Below are positions 52,054-60,744 of a stretch of 64,000 nucleotides of DNA, piece by piece. The position numbers were made by a program, and so were the translations under genes. Under the pieces are notes generated by a model. It was not told the DNA's origin. It did not search any database and was given only the letters and a program-made list of their open reading frames with translations. Each line of letters starts with the position of its first letter. Within the stretch, counting starts at the first letter, position 1. Origin of the DNA: Clostridiaceae bacterium BRH_c20a (GTDB taxonomy: Bacteria > Bacillota > Peptococcia > Peptococcales > BICA1-8); NCBI GenBank assembly GCA_000961765.1, contig LADT01000016.1:62001-126000 (forward strand). The letters are read 5' to 3'.

Positions 52054-52743
52054 ATGAAGGAAACTGTAAAAATTGCAATCGATGGTCCTGCAGGAGCTGG
52101 TAAAAGTACTGTTGCAAAAATTATAGCTCAAAGGTTAGGATATATATATATTGATACAGGTGCGATGTACCGTGCATTAACTTATAAAATTATTCAACTT
52201 AACTTGGACTTAAAAGATACTTCTTTATTAATAAACTGCGCTAATAACACCTCGATAACCCTAGATAATAGTTTAGGTATTGCAAATCAATTAGTCTATT
52301 GTGATGGGAAAGATGTTACAGAACTGATTAGAACACCTGCTGTTAATAAGTTAGTTTCTCATGTTGCTCAAATTTCAGAGATTAGGACAATTATGGTAAA
52401 AATACAACAAAAACTAGGGCTTACCAATAATATTATTATGGATGGCAGAGATATAGGCAGCGTTGTTTTACCCGAAGCTAAATATAAGTTTTTTCTGACA
52501 GCTGCGTTGGAAGAAAGAGTAAAACGGCGCCAAAAGGAGCTCTTAGAAAAAGGTTACAACGTAGAATACAAAACTGTAATGAATGATTTATTAAATCGTG
52601 ATTTACTAGATACAACAAGAGAAACCGCTCCTCTTAAAATAGCGGAGGATGCTATAATTATAGATACTAGCAGCCTTACTTTGGCTGAAGTGGTAGAAAA
52701 AATACTTGCTATAGTGATGGAGGGTGAAAAAGATGCTTTATAA
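52054..52743 (+). CDS. cmk: Cytidylate kinase
   Basis: 229 residues from ATG 52054 after TAGGAG; longer in-frame starts lie in aroF. P-loop IDGPAGAGKSTVAK (about 8-21), DTGAMYRALTYK (about 33-44) and MDGRDIGSVVLPEA (about 130-143). It phosphorylates CMP and dCMP. The cmk-plsC-ispH order is usual in Clostridia. It overlaps plsC by 11 bases. Confidence 0.93.
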   Translation: MKETVKIAIDGPAGAGKSTVAKIIAQRLGYIYIDTGAMYRALTYKIIQLNLDLKDTSLLINCANNTSITLDNSLGIANQLVYCDGKDVTELIRTPAVNKLVSHVAQISEIRTIMVKIQQKLGLTNNIIMDGRDIGSVVLPEAKYKFFLTAALEERVKRRQKELLEKGYNVEYKTVMNDLLNRDLLDTTRETAPLKIAEDAIIIDTSSLTLAEVVEKILAIVMEGEKDAL

Positions 52744-53326
52744 TTTCATAAAGTATCTGTTGGGAGTTATTATATTTTTTCTTGTTAAGGTTGAAGTGAA
52801 AAACCTAGATAAATTACCTCAAGAAGGTCCTGTCTTATTAGCATGTAATCATCTAAGTATTTGGGATCCCATAATGCTAGGAGTTTATTTGCCGAGGAAA
52901 CTGCATTTCATGGCTAAAGAAGAATTATTTAAAATATTCTTAGTTGGAAATGTAATTCGGAGAATTGGAACATTTCCCGTAAAAAGAGGTGCAGCTGACC
53001 GTAATGCAATTCGTGAAGCTATTAGAGTATTAAAAGAGAATAAGGTTTTGTGTATGTTTCCCGAAGGTACTAGAAGTAAAACAGGAGATCTTTTAGATTT
53101 TCAAGCTGGAGTAACATTAATAGCACAAAAAGGCAATGCTCCTATAGTACCCGTGGGATTAAAAGGAACTAATGAGATCTCAATTTTCAGCTTTAAAACT
53201 AAGATATCTTTAAATATAGGTGAACCAATATACTTGGAACAATTAACAGAAGGAAAAATGAATAGTGAGCAATTAGAGCAAATCACAAAATTACTGCATA
53301 ATCAAGTTAAAGATTTATTAATATAA
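52733..53326 (+). CDS. plsC: 1-acyl-sn-glycerol-3-phosphate acyltransferase
   Basis: 197 residues from ATG 52733, 9 bases after GGAGG. The catalytic HxxxxD motif lies in CNHLSIWDP (about 41-45), and MFPEGTRSKTGD (about 107-118) binds the phosphate. One N-terminal hydrophobic segment. It makes phosphatidic acid. PlsY, which makes its substrate, is at 63410. Confidence 0.92.
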   Translation: MLYNFIKYLLGVIIFFLVKVEVKNLDKLPQEGPVLLACNHLSIWDPIMLGVYLPRKLHFMAKEELFKIFLVGNVIRRIGTFPVKRGAADRNAIREAIRVLKENKVLCMFPEGTRSKTGDLLDFQAGVTLIAQKGNAPIVPVGLKGTNEISIFSFKTKISLNIGEPIYLEQLTEGKMNSEQLEQITKLLHNQVKDLLI

Positions 53327-53421
53327 AGAAGAAGGATATTCATATTGTTTTATAGAAAAAGTAAAAGAATTTTATTAATGTTTATTGTTGGAAATTAAAC
53401 TATCTTTCGGGGATGATGTAT

Positions 53422-55503
53422 ATGCAGATAATTATAGCACCTTATTCCGGTTTTTGTTTTGGAGTAAAAAAAGCTATAGCTAAGGCTGAAGAAATGATCA
53501 AGACAGACAATGTATCTTTCGCAAGTTTAGGTCCCCTTATTCATAATCCACAAGAAATTAAACGTTTAGAGAAGAAAGGTATAATTCCTCGGGAAAGTAT
53601 TAATGATATTGTTGAAAGCAAAATTTTAATTCGAACCCATGGTGTTTCACCTGCTATATATAAACAACTAGAAGAAAAGCAAATGGAAATAATCGATTCT
53701 ACCTGTCCTTATGTCCGAAAGGTGCAAAAAATTGTTTATGAATATGCAAATAAAGATTACACAATACTAATATTGGGAAATGAAAAACATCCCGAGGTTC
53801 AGGGAATATTAGGTTGGTCCTTAGGTAAGGGCTTAGCCTTTCGCAATTTGGAGGAAATTCTAACTAAAGACTTAAACGCTAAAAAACTCTGTTTAGTTGC
53901 TCAAACCACTGAAAATACTGAGACTTTTACTAAAGTTGTGGATTATTTACAAAGTAAATATCCCGACTTAATTGTACATAATACAATTTGTTCAGCCACC
54001 CTTGAACGACAGAAATCTGCCCTTGAATTAGCGCAGAAAGTAAACCTTATGATTGTCGTTGGGGGCTTAAATAGTGCCAATACTCAAAAACTAGCACATT
54101 TATGTCACGAAGCCGGAGTTAGCACAAAGCATATTGAAACAGCAGAAAAAATTGAAAAATCTTGGTTTTATGATGTTGATAGTGTAGGGGTAACAGCAGG
54201 AGCATCAACACCAGATTGGATAATTGAGGAGGTTGTCAGAAAAATGGAAGAAATTAAAAACCCGGAAGAAATACAAATAACGGAAGAAACACAAACCACA
54301 AAAGAAATACAATCCGCAGAAGAAGGAGCACAAACACAAGAGCAGCTAGAACAAAATATATCGAACTATGGGGAGGTACAACAGGGGGATACATTAACCG
54401 GTAAGGTTGTTCAAATAAAAACTGATGAAATCCTCGTTGATGTTGGCGGGAAATCAGAAGGTATTATTCCTGTTAATGAACTATCATATCGCAAGATAAA
54501 TGATCCTAATGATTTTGTTAAAATTGGCGATGAATTTCCAGTACTAGTTTTGAAGGTTGAAAACTCTGAGGGTAATATGATTTTGTCCAAGAGAAGGGCC
54601 GAACAGGAAAAGGCTTTAGCTGAGTTGGAACTAGCTTTCCAAAATGGTACAATTATTGAAGCTGAGGTCGTTGAAGTAGTAAAGGGCGGAGTTTTAGTTG
54701 ATGTAGGCATGAGGGGTTTTGTTCCCGCTTCTTTACTCGAAAGAGGATTTATAGAAAATCTTGAACAGTTTATAGGTCAAAAATTAAAATTTAAAGTAAT
54801 TGAATTAAATCAAGAAGACCGCAAAGCAGTGTTATCCAGAAAAGCAATTTTAGATGAAGAATATGAAGCAAATAAAGAAAAGGTCTGGAATGAGATTAAA
54901 GAAGGAGAAACTCTAAAAGGAACAGTACAAAGACTAACTGATTTTGGTGCATTTATAGATTTAGGTGGAGTAGATGGTTTACTTCATGTATCTGAAATGG
55001 GCTGGGGTAGAGTTAGCCATCCCCGGGATGTAGTCACGGAAGGTGATGAAATTCAAGTATATGTATTGGGTGTTGATAAGAAAAATGAAAGAATCTCTTT
55101 AGGTTTAAAACAATTAACACCAAGCCCTTGGGAATTAGCAGTTAAAAAATATTTACCCGGTACAACATTGACAGGCAAAGTTGTACGTATTGCTCCATTT
55201 GGAGTTTTTGTTGAAGTTGAACCTGGCATAGATGGCTTAGTTCATATTTCACAGTTATCCTGGGATAGGGTAGATAAACCTGAAGATGTAGTAAAAGTTG
55301 GGCAAGAAGTAGAAGCAAAGGTATTAGATGTTGATGCTGAGAAGAAACGTATGAGCTTAAGTATTAAAGAGATAACTGAGAAGCCTGTAAAAGAAAAATT
55401 GGAATATGTTGCTATAGAGACCCACCAGAATAATGAACCCTCGGGAGTAACCATAGGTGATGTGGTCGGTGATATTTTTAGTAAGTTGAACAATAAAGAA
55501 TAA
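53422..55503 (+). CDS. ispH: HMBPP reductase fused to four S1 domains
   Basis: 693 residues from ATG 53422; ATGs at 53413 and 53416 abut the GGGG site. Residues 1-280 are IspH with the three Fe-S cysteines in GFCFGVKK, STCPYVRK and CSATLERQ; it makes IPP and DMAPP in the last MEP step. A Glu/Thr-rich linker (about 280-315) leads to four S1 RNA-binding repeats, for example DFGAFIDLGGVDGLLHVSEMG. This fusion is well known in Clostridia, where it stands in for ribosomal protein S1. fni, the IPP isomerase, follows. Confidence 0.93.
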   Translation: MQIIIAPYSGFCFGVKKAIAKAEEMIKTDNVSFASLGPLIHNPQEIKRLEKKGIIPRESINDIVESKILIRTHGVSPAIYKQLEEKQMEIIDSTCPYVRKVQKIVYEYANKDYTILILGNEKHPEVQGILGWSLGKGLAFRNLEEILTKDLNAKKLCLVAQTTENTETFTKVVDYLQSKYPDLIVHNTICSATLERQKSALELAQKVNLMIVVGGLNSANTQKLAHLCHEAGVSTKHIETAEKIEKSWFYDVDSVGVTAGASTPDWIIEEVVRKMEEIKNPEEIQITEETQTTKEIQSAEEGAQTQEQLEQNISNYGEVQQGDTLTGKVVQIKTDEILVDVGGKSEGIIPVNELSYRKINDPNDFVKIGDEFPVLVLKVENSEGNMILSKRRAEQEKALAELELAFQNGTIIEAEVVEVVKGGVLVDVGMRGFVPASLLERGFIENLEQFIGQKLKFKVIELNQEDRKAVLSRKAILDEEYEANKEKVWNEIKEGETLKGTVQRLTDFGAFIDLGGVDGLLHVSEMGWGRVSHPRDVVTEGDEIQVYVLGVDKKNERISLGLKQLTPSPWELAVKKYLPGTTLTGKVVRIAPFGVFVEVEPGIDGLVHISQLSWDRVDKPEDVVKVGQEVEAKVLDVDAEKKRMSLSIKEITEKPVKEKLEYVAIETHQNNEPSGVTIGDVVGDIFSKLNNKE

Positions 55504-55507
55504 TTAG

Positions 55508-55540
55508 CAAAGACGTAGCTGTTGCTGCGTCTTTGTTGGT
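55508..55540 (+). terminator. Terminator after ispH
   Basis: CAAAGACG/CGTCTTTG stem with inner AGC/GCT pairs; the T tract is short (TTGTTGG). Confidence 0.6.
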
Positions 55541-55591
55541 TAATTTATAAATAAAACAATTTATAATTTAGCTTCTAAAGGGTGGGATGAT

Positions 55592-56653
55592 ATGAGTATA
55601 CGTTCAATTAGAAAATGGCAGCATATTCAGCATGCCCTTAATATTCCACCAGGTCCAAAGGCGACAGGCTTTAAAGATGTCCATTTAGTGCATCATGCTG
55701 TAAGCTGTTTAAATCTAAATGATATTAATACTGAGTTTATGTTTTTAGGTAAGAATCTCAAATTTCCCCTTTTAATAAATGCCCTTACCGGTGGGGCTTT
55801 GGGTTTAGAAAAAATTAATAAAAGCCTTGCTATTGCCGCTAAAGAATGTGGGATAGCCTTAGCTGTCGGCTCCCAATCTGCTGCATTGGATGACCCTTCA
55901 CTTACTAGTACCTTTCAAATAGTAAGAGAAGTAAATCCAAAGGGAGTAATATTAGCTAATGTTAGTGCCTTGGTTAATCCTAAATTAGCGTTACAAGCTG
56001 TTGAAATGATTGACGCAGATGGATTACAGCTGCATTTAAATTTGACTCAAGAATTAATAATGGCGGAAGGAGACCGAAATTTTAAAAGACTGTTGGAAAA
56101 TATCAAACTAATAAAAGAAATTTCTCCGGTCCCTGTTATTATTAAAGAAGTAGGTTTTGGTCTATCTTTGGAGGCAGTAAATAAACTTATGGAATTAGAC
56201 ATTAGTTTTTATGATATTGGAGGGGCTGGAGGTACAAATTTTGCAGCAATTGAAATTGCTCGCAATAATAATGTTAATAATGATGATTTATTATATTGGG
56301 GAGTTCCCACTGTGATTTCTTTAATTGAAACTTTAGAAAAGGCATTAAAGAGTACAATTTGTGCTTCAGGAGGAATATATTCACCAGTAGATATTGTTAA
56401 ATCTCTTGCTTTAGGAGCTAATCTAGTAGGTATTGCAACTCCTTTTTTACAGCTGGCTAGCAGGCAAAATGTGGAAGTTATTGTAAAACACATTGAAAAC
56501 TTAATTAAAATGTGTAAAGAAATAATGTTATTGGTTGATGCTCAAAATTTGATTAATTTGCAAGAAAAGCCGGTAGTAATAACTGGTTTTACTAGGGAAT
56601 GGCTTGAAGTAAGAGGTATTGGTATCCAAAAATTTGCAAGGAGAGGCTTGTAG
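55592..56653 (+). CDS. fni: Type 2 isopentenyl-diphosphate isomerase
   Basis: 353 residues, FMN-dependent TIM barrel. INALTGGALGLEKINKSLA, VGSQSAALDD, HLNLTQELIMAEGDRNF and DIGGAGGTNFAAIE are the Fni motifs. It interconverts IPP and DMAPP. Start ATG 55592 after AAGGGTGGG. In partnership with IspH upstream it balances the C5 pool. Confidence 0.92.
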   Translation: MSIRSIRKWQHIQHALNIPPGPKATGFKDVHLVHHAVSCLNLNDINTEFMFLGKNLKFPLLINALTGGALGLEKINKSLAIAAKECGIALAVGSQSAALDDPSLTSTFQIVREVNPKGVILANVSALVNPKLALQAVEMIDADGLQLHLNLTQELIMAEGDRNFKRLLENIKLIKEISPVPVIIKEVGFGLSLEAVNKLMELDISFYDIGGAGGTNFAAIEIARNNNVNNDDLLYWGVPTVISLIETLEKALKSTICASGGIYSPVDIVKSLALGANLVGIATPFLQLASRQNVEVIVKHIENLIKMCKEIMLLVDAQNLINLQEKPVVITGFTREWLEVRGIGIQKFARRGL

Positions 56654-56682
56654 AAGAACCGTATGCTGCGGTTCTTTTTTCT
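56654..56682 (+). terminator. Terminator after fni
   Basis: AAGAACCG/CGGTTCTT stem and T6 tail, directly after the stop codon. Confidence 0.88.
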
Positions 56683-56747
56683 TTTAGAATAAAAAAAGGA
56701 TTTAAGGGTACCCTATCTTTGAAAATATTTGAAAGGGGAGGTTGATG

Positions 56748-57467
56748 GTGCGTCTTAATGTAGGGGTTATCGTCTTACTTGCGATTTCTATATTAATCTA
56801 TTTTGGTGTTGCCCAAAGGGTCCTTGATAGATTGCGTCTTAGTGATAAAGGAGCTTTCCTAATTATTGCAGCCTTAATAGCTGGTAGTTTTATAGATCTG
56901 CCCCTTTACCGGGGCAATGTTGATATTACCCTAAACATTGGTGGAGGACTGGTTCCGCTAGCATTAGCAGGGTATCTTTTGAGTAAGGCAGGAACAAACA
57001 AGGAGAAAATTCGAGCAGTAGTTGGTGCTGTATTGACCGGGGTTATTATTTATCTAATTGGCAGTGTTTTCATGAGAGGTGGGCATGAGGAATTTAACAC
57101 TATACTTGACCCAATATATATATATCCTCTTGTGGCCGGGTTGATAGCATACATAGCAGGACGCTCAAGAAGGGCGGCTTTTGTTGCTGCTACTATTGGT
57201 GTTTTATTACTTGATATCTTCCATACAGTTTACTTAATAACTGCTGGAATACCTGGTACAGTTCATATTGGTGGAGCAGGAGCTTTTGACAGTATCGTTT
57301 TGTCAGGAATTATTGCGGTAATGCTGGCAGAGTTAATTGGTGAAGGACGGGAAAGATTGCAAGGAGGTCCTGATAGCAGAGGACGTGCACCTGAACTTAT
57401 AAATAATTTAAAAGATATAGATGAACAAAAACAAAATGCCCATAGGGGTGATAAAAATGAAAAATAG
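56748..57467 (+). CDS. DUF1614 membrane protein
   Basis: About 239 residues from GTG 56748, 6 bases after GGGGAGG (ATG 56745 is nearer the site). Six to seven membrane segments with IAGSFIDLPLYRG and HIGGAGAFDSIVLSGIIAVMLAELIG, the DUF1614 pattern. The tail is charged. Function unknown; it overlaps spoIIP by 11 bases and so belongs to the sporulation group that follows. Confidence 0.75.
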   Translation: MRLNVGVIVLLAISILIYFGVAQRVLDRLRLSDKGAFLIIAALIAGSFIDLPLYRGNVDITLNIGGGLVPLALAGYLLSKAGTNKEKIRAVVGAVLTGVIIYLIGSVFMRGGHEEFNTILDPIYIYPLVAGLIAYIAGRSRRAAFVAATIGVLLLDIFHTVYLITAGIPGTVHIGGAGAFDSIVLSGIIAVMLAELIGEGRERLQGGPDSRGRAPELINNLKDIDEQKQNAHRGDKNEK

Positions 57468-58653
57468 TAATAAATATATTTTTTTCTGGCTGAGTACCTT
57501 TTTAATCTTATTTTCTGCATTAACTTTTTTAAGTCAAAACAATTATTTTACTGATGATAATATTGTTATGACAAATAATCATCTATCCATAAATTTCCTT
57601 GACAAATATGGAAGCTTTGAATTAGAGCGAAAAGATGGAGGGTACTTTTCTTTTATTGATAAGAATACAGAGAAAGAAATTGATCGAACTGCACGGGAGG
57701 TTTTTATAGGGGATAGACTTATTTTGGGGGATAATTCCTTATATGAAGTAGAAAGTATTGAGGGTGATAAAGTTTATTGTACGTTTAAAGGCAAAGAAGA
57801 GATCACTTGGAGTCTAGAAAAAGCAGTTTTTTCAACAAGTTCAGATTTATTAGCCAAAAAAAGCAATAGTTCAGTAGCTATTTATAGTACCCATACAGCT
57901 GAATCATATGTACCCACTTCGGGTAAAGATAGCAAACCCGGTAATGGTGATATTTTAGAAGTAAGTCAAGTAATTGGGAATAGCTTAAAGAAACAAGGCA
58001 TAAAGGCTGATGTGAGCTTAAATAAACATGATCCCCATGATGCAAATGCTTATCAACGTTCCAGGAGAACAGCTGCACAGCTTTTGAAAACTCAACCGGC
58101 TACTATAATTGATGTTCACAGAGATGGTGTACCCGATCCAAAATTTTATGCCCAAAAGATTGATGGGCAGGATGCTACCCAGGTGCGTTTAGTGGTCGGT
58201 AGACAAAATCAAAATATGCAGGCTAACTTAGATTATGCAAAACAAATGAAGGCTTATTATGATGAGAAGAAACCAGGGTTGATAAAGGGTATATTTATGG
58301 CCAAAGGTAATTACAATCAAGATTTAGCACCACGCTCAATTTTAATCGAGGTAGGTACCCATACCAACTCTTTAGAGGCTGCAAATAATGGTGCTAGTAC
58401 ATTTGCTTCCTTGCTGCCAGGTTTTTTAGGGATAACAGGTCAAGGTGCAGGAACACCTGCACCAGGAGCAAAAGGCGGGGGTATAGGGGGTGGCACAGGT
58501 TCATCAATAGTTTGGATACTTTTAGTATTTATTGTCGGAGCTGTAGGATTTCTCCTAATTAGTACTGGGAGCATTAAAGGCTCCTTTGATAAAGTTAAAG
58601 GCTATAGAAAAGAGTTTACTAGTTTTTTAGGTAATTTTAAAAGGAAGAAATAA
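57457..58653 (+). CDS. spoIIP: Stage II sporulation protein P
   Basis: 398 residues from ATG 57457 after AGGGGTGAT. N-terminal membrane segment, then an N-acetylmuramoyl-amidase domain: YSTHTAESYVPTSGKDS with the first zinc His and Glu, IDVHRDGVP with the second His and ILIEVGTHTNSLEAAN with the catalytic Glu. Unusually, a second membrane segment (about 353-373) and a Gly-rich linker end the protein. SpoIIP with SpoIID and SpoIIM digests septal wall to drive engulfment. Confidence 0.9.
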   Translation: MKNSNKYIFFWLSTFLILFSALTFLSQNNYFTDDNIVMTNNHLSINFLDKYGSFELERKDGGYFSFIDKNTEKEIDRTAREVFIGDRLILGDNSLYEVESIEGDKVYCTFKGKEEITWSLEKAVFSTSSDLLAKKSNSSVAIYSTHTAESYVPTSGKDSKPGNGDILEVSQVIGNSLKKQGIKADVSLNKHDPHDANAYQRSRRTAAQLLKTQPATIIDVHRDGVPDPKFYAQKIDGQDATQVRLVVGRQNQNMQANLDYAKQMKAYYDEKKPGLIKGIFMAKGNYNQDLAPRSILIEVGTHTNSLEAANNGASTFASLLPGFLGITGQGAGTPAPGAKGGGIGGGTGSSIVWILLVFIVGAVGFLLISTGSIKGSFDKVKGYRKEFTSFLGNFKRKK

Positions 58654-58655
58654 AG

Positions 58656-59546
58656 ATGGATAAATATTCTCAAATAATTTTATTAGGTATAGCTACAGGA
58701 ATAGCTGCCAGGATTTTTATGCTAAGAAACGATTACCGTTCATATCCATCCTACCCACATGGTTATGTCACACATATTTCTTTGGGAATAATTGCAGCAG
58801 CCCTAGGATCTATAGCTATTCCTGCACTTCTTGAAAAAGAGTTTACTGCAGTAACCTTTTTGGTATTAGCAGCTCAACAGTTTAGAGATATTAGAAACAT
58901 GGAGCGTGAAACCTTATCAAAATTAGAAAATTATAATATGGTACCTCGGGGTTTTGATTATATTGAAGGTATTGCTAAAACCTTTGAAGCTCGAAACTAT
59001 TTAGTTATACTAGTATCCTTGGTTTCAACTGGGACAGCTGTATTATTTAATATTTGGATTGGAATATTTGCAGGTATATTTACTATCTTTATAAGTGGTT
59101 TTTTAATGAGAGGAGATTTTGTAAAGGATATAGCCATAGTTAAAATAGGAAAACTTCATTTTGAGAAATCCCTTTTAATGGTTGATAATATCGTTATTAT
59201 GAATATTGGTCTAGAGGATTCTAAGAAAAAAATTTTATCAGAAGGCATTGGATTAATAATCCATCCCAAAAATGATAATGCACGGGCAACCTTAAATAAT
59301 TTAGGGCAACGACAGGCTATTCTTCATGATGTTTCTGTACTAGTAGGTAGTAAGCTTGAGACAGGGGAGCCCGATTGGACACCTTTAATGCGCAAAGATA
59401 TTGATACAGGAAAATTAGCTCTGTACATTCTGCCCAATGAAAAGGATGTTGAATGTGTAATACAGGCTGTTTATCAGACTCCCATTTTGGAAAGTGCTGT
59501 ACAAAAGCCATTAGAGAGCAAAATAGGCCGGAAGGCTGCAGACTAA
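58656..59546 (+). CDS. YIEGIA family membrane protein
   Basis: 296 residues. The name motif YIEGIA is at about 103-108 in GFDYIEGIAKTFEARN. Four to five membrane segments occupy the first 155 residues; the rest is soluble. It is found only in spore formers as far as I recall and has no known activity. It starts 2 bases after spoIIP, and its partner gene follows after 14 bases. Confidence 0.82.
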   Translation: MDKYSQIILLGIATGIAARIFMLRNDYRSYPSYPHGYVTHISLGIIAAALGSIAIPALLEKEFTAVTFLVLAAQQFRDIRNMERETLSKLENYNMVPRGFDYIEGIAKTFEARNYLVILVSLVSTGTAVLFNIWIGIFAGIFTIFISGFLMRGDFVKDIAIVKIGKLHFEKSLLMVDNIVIMNIGLEDSKKKILSEGIGLIIHPKNDNARATLNNLGQRQAILHDVSVLVGSKLETGEPDWTPLMRKDIDTGKLALYILPNEKDVECVIQAVYQTPILESAVQKPLESKIGRKAAD

Positions 59547-59560
59547 TCACGGAGGAAAGC

Positions 59561-59752
59561 ATGGAAATTGCTATTAAGGAACAAATCTTAGCTGTTGTTA
59601 CTGAATATCCGGAAAAGGTTCAGGGTAATTTTGGAATATTTATTACTAAAAATGATCAGGAAACACAGCATCTTGCTCTATTATTAAGCAGGATATTAAA
59701 AGCTATGGTTCATGATTTAGAAAATGGAGTATATATAATTGTTAAGCATTAA
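59561..59752 (+). CDS. Capping complex subunit for YIEGIA
   Basis: 63 residues from ATG 59561 after GGAGGAAAGC. EQILAVVTEYPEKVQGNFGIF opens it and LENGVYIIVKH ends it. NCBI names this small family as the capping complex subunit for YIEGIA; size and position just behind the YIEGIA gene fit. A longer overlapping frame beginning at 59453 lies inside the YIEGIA gene and is not needed. Confidence 0.75.
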   Translation: MEIAIKEQILAVVTEYPEKVQGNFGIFITKNDQETQHLALLLSRILKAMVHDLENGVYIIVKH

Positions 59753-59767
59753 CCTGGAGGGAAAGAA

Positions 59768-60244
59768 TTGCATATTATTTATAATTGTTATGGAGGTTCC
59801 CATTCTTCTGTAACAGCAGCTTCTATTCATGCAGGCTTACTAAAAGACAATGTAGTCCCTACTAGTTCCCAATTGTTAAAATTACCATACTATGATAAAC
59901 AGGTAGCTAAAGATCATGGACTAATTAGATATATGGGTGAAGATGAATATAAAAATAAAATATATATTACAAGTAAACATAATTTAGGAAGCAATTATGA
60001 AACGATAATGCGCAGCTTAGCTTGTATCATGGAGATATCTAATGAAAAGCTTGTTTTTGTTGATACTATGCCCTATGTAAATTGGCTGATGGTAATAGGA
60101 GGATTTTTATCTCGACGATTAGGGATTGTTTTTTTAGGAAGACCTATTGTCATTAAGGGTACCCAAATATCTTTTTTAAAGTTTACTCATCTGGTAAATA
60201 TTATTAAGATAAAATACGGCAGGTTAAATTTAGAATGCCAATAG
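59768..60244 (+). CDS. DUF3189 family protein (first copy)
   Basis: 158 residues from TTG 59768 after CTGGAGGG. IIYNCYGGSHSSVTAASIHAGLL opens it, a pattern recalling a nucleotide-binding loop with Ser and His residues. The second copy begins in the same way. Soluble; function unknown. It overlaps the next gene by 10 bases. Confidence 0.75.
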   Translation: MHIIYNCYGGSHSSVTAASIHAGLLKDNVVPTSSQLLKLPYYDKQVAKDHGLIRYMGEDEYKNKIYITSKHNLGSNYETIMRSLACIMEISNEKLVFVDTMPYVNWLMVIGGFLSRRLGIVFLGRPIVIKGTQISFLKFTHLVNIIKIKYGRLNLECQ

Positions 60245-60666
60245 TTTATTTGTGTTCTACAGGTACTTATTCCTCTATAGTGGCTGCTAATTTACATATT
60301 GGAAGAATAGATGAACAATGTAAAGTTCAAGACATTATAAGCCTTCCTCATTTTGGAGAGTTTATTAATAGGACAGGGATATTTCTATTTATTGGTGAGG
60401 ACTCTAAAGGAGATATGGTATATACTCTTGGAACAGGCTGTGAAGCTCAATTAATAAAAAAGTCTGCTTTAGATTTAGCAAAAATAATGGGTTATCAATT
60501 AGACCATACTAAGCTTATTGATATGTCTAATTATATTCCCAAATATTTAGGATGGTTCAATACTGTTTTTCATAAACAAAGGAGGATATATTTTGCCAAA
60601 AGACTTTATCGGCAACTGAAGACAATGGATAAAGAGGTTAGAAATTTTAAGGAGCAGGGCCGTTAA
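60235..60666 (+). CDS. DUF3189 family protein (second copy)
   Basis: 143 residues from ATG 60235 inside the previous gene. IVYLCSTGTYSSIVAANLHIGRI mirrors the first copy, as do LPHFGEF and FIGEDSKGDMVYTLG. So the pair is a tandem duplication with strong divergence, perhaps a heterodimer. The end runs into a short hairpin (60653-60683) that may terminate the spoIIP-YIEGIA operon. Confidence 0.7.
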   Translation: MPIVYLCSTGTYSSIVAANLHIGRIDEQCKVQDIISLPHFGEFINRTGIFLFIGEDSKGDMVYTLGTGCEAQLIKKSALDLAKIMGYQLDHTKLIDMSNYIPKYLGWFNTVFHKQRRIYFAKRLYRQLKTMDKEVRNFKEQGR

Positions 60667-60744
60667 GGGTTCCTGCCTTTTTCTTGACTAGATATTGGGA
60701 ATAATAGATAATGATTAAGAAACGCGAAATGGAATTGGAGTGAA

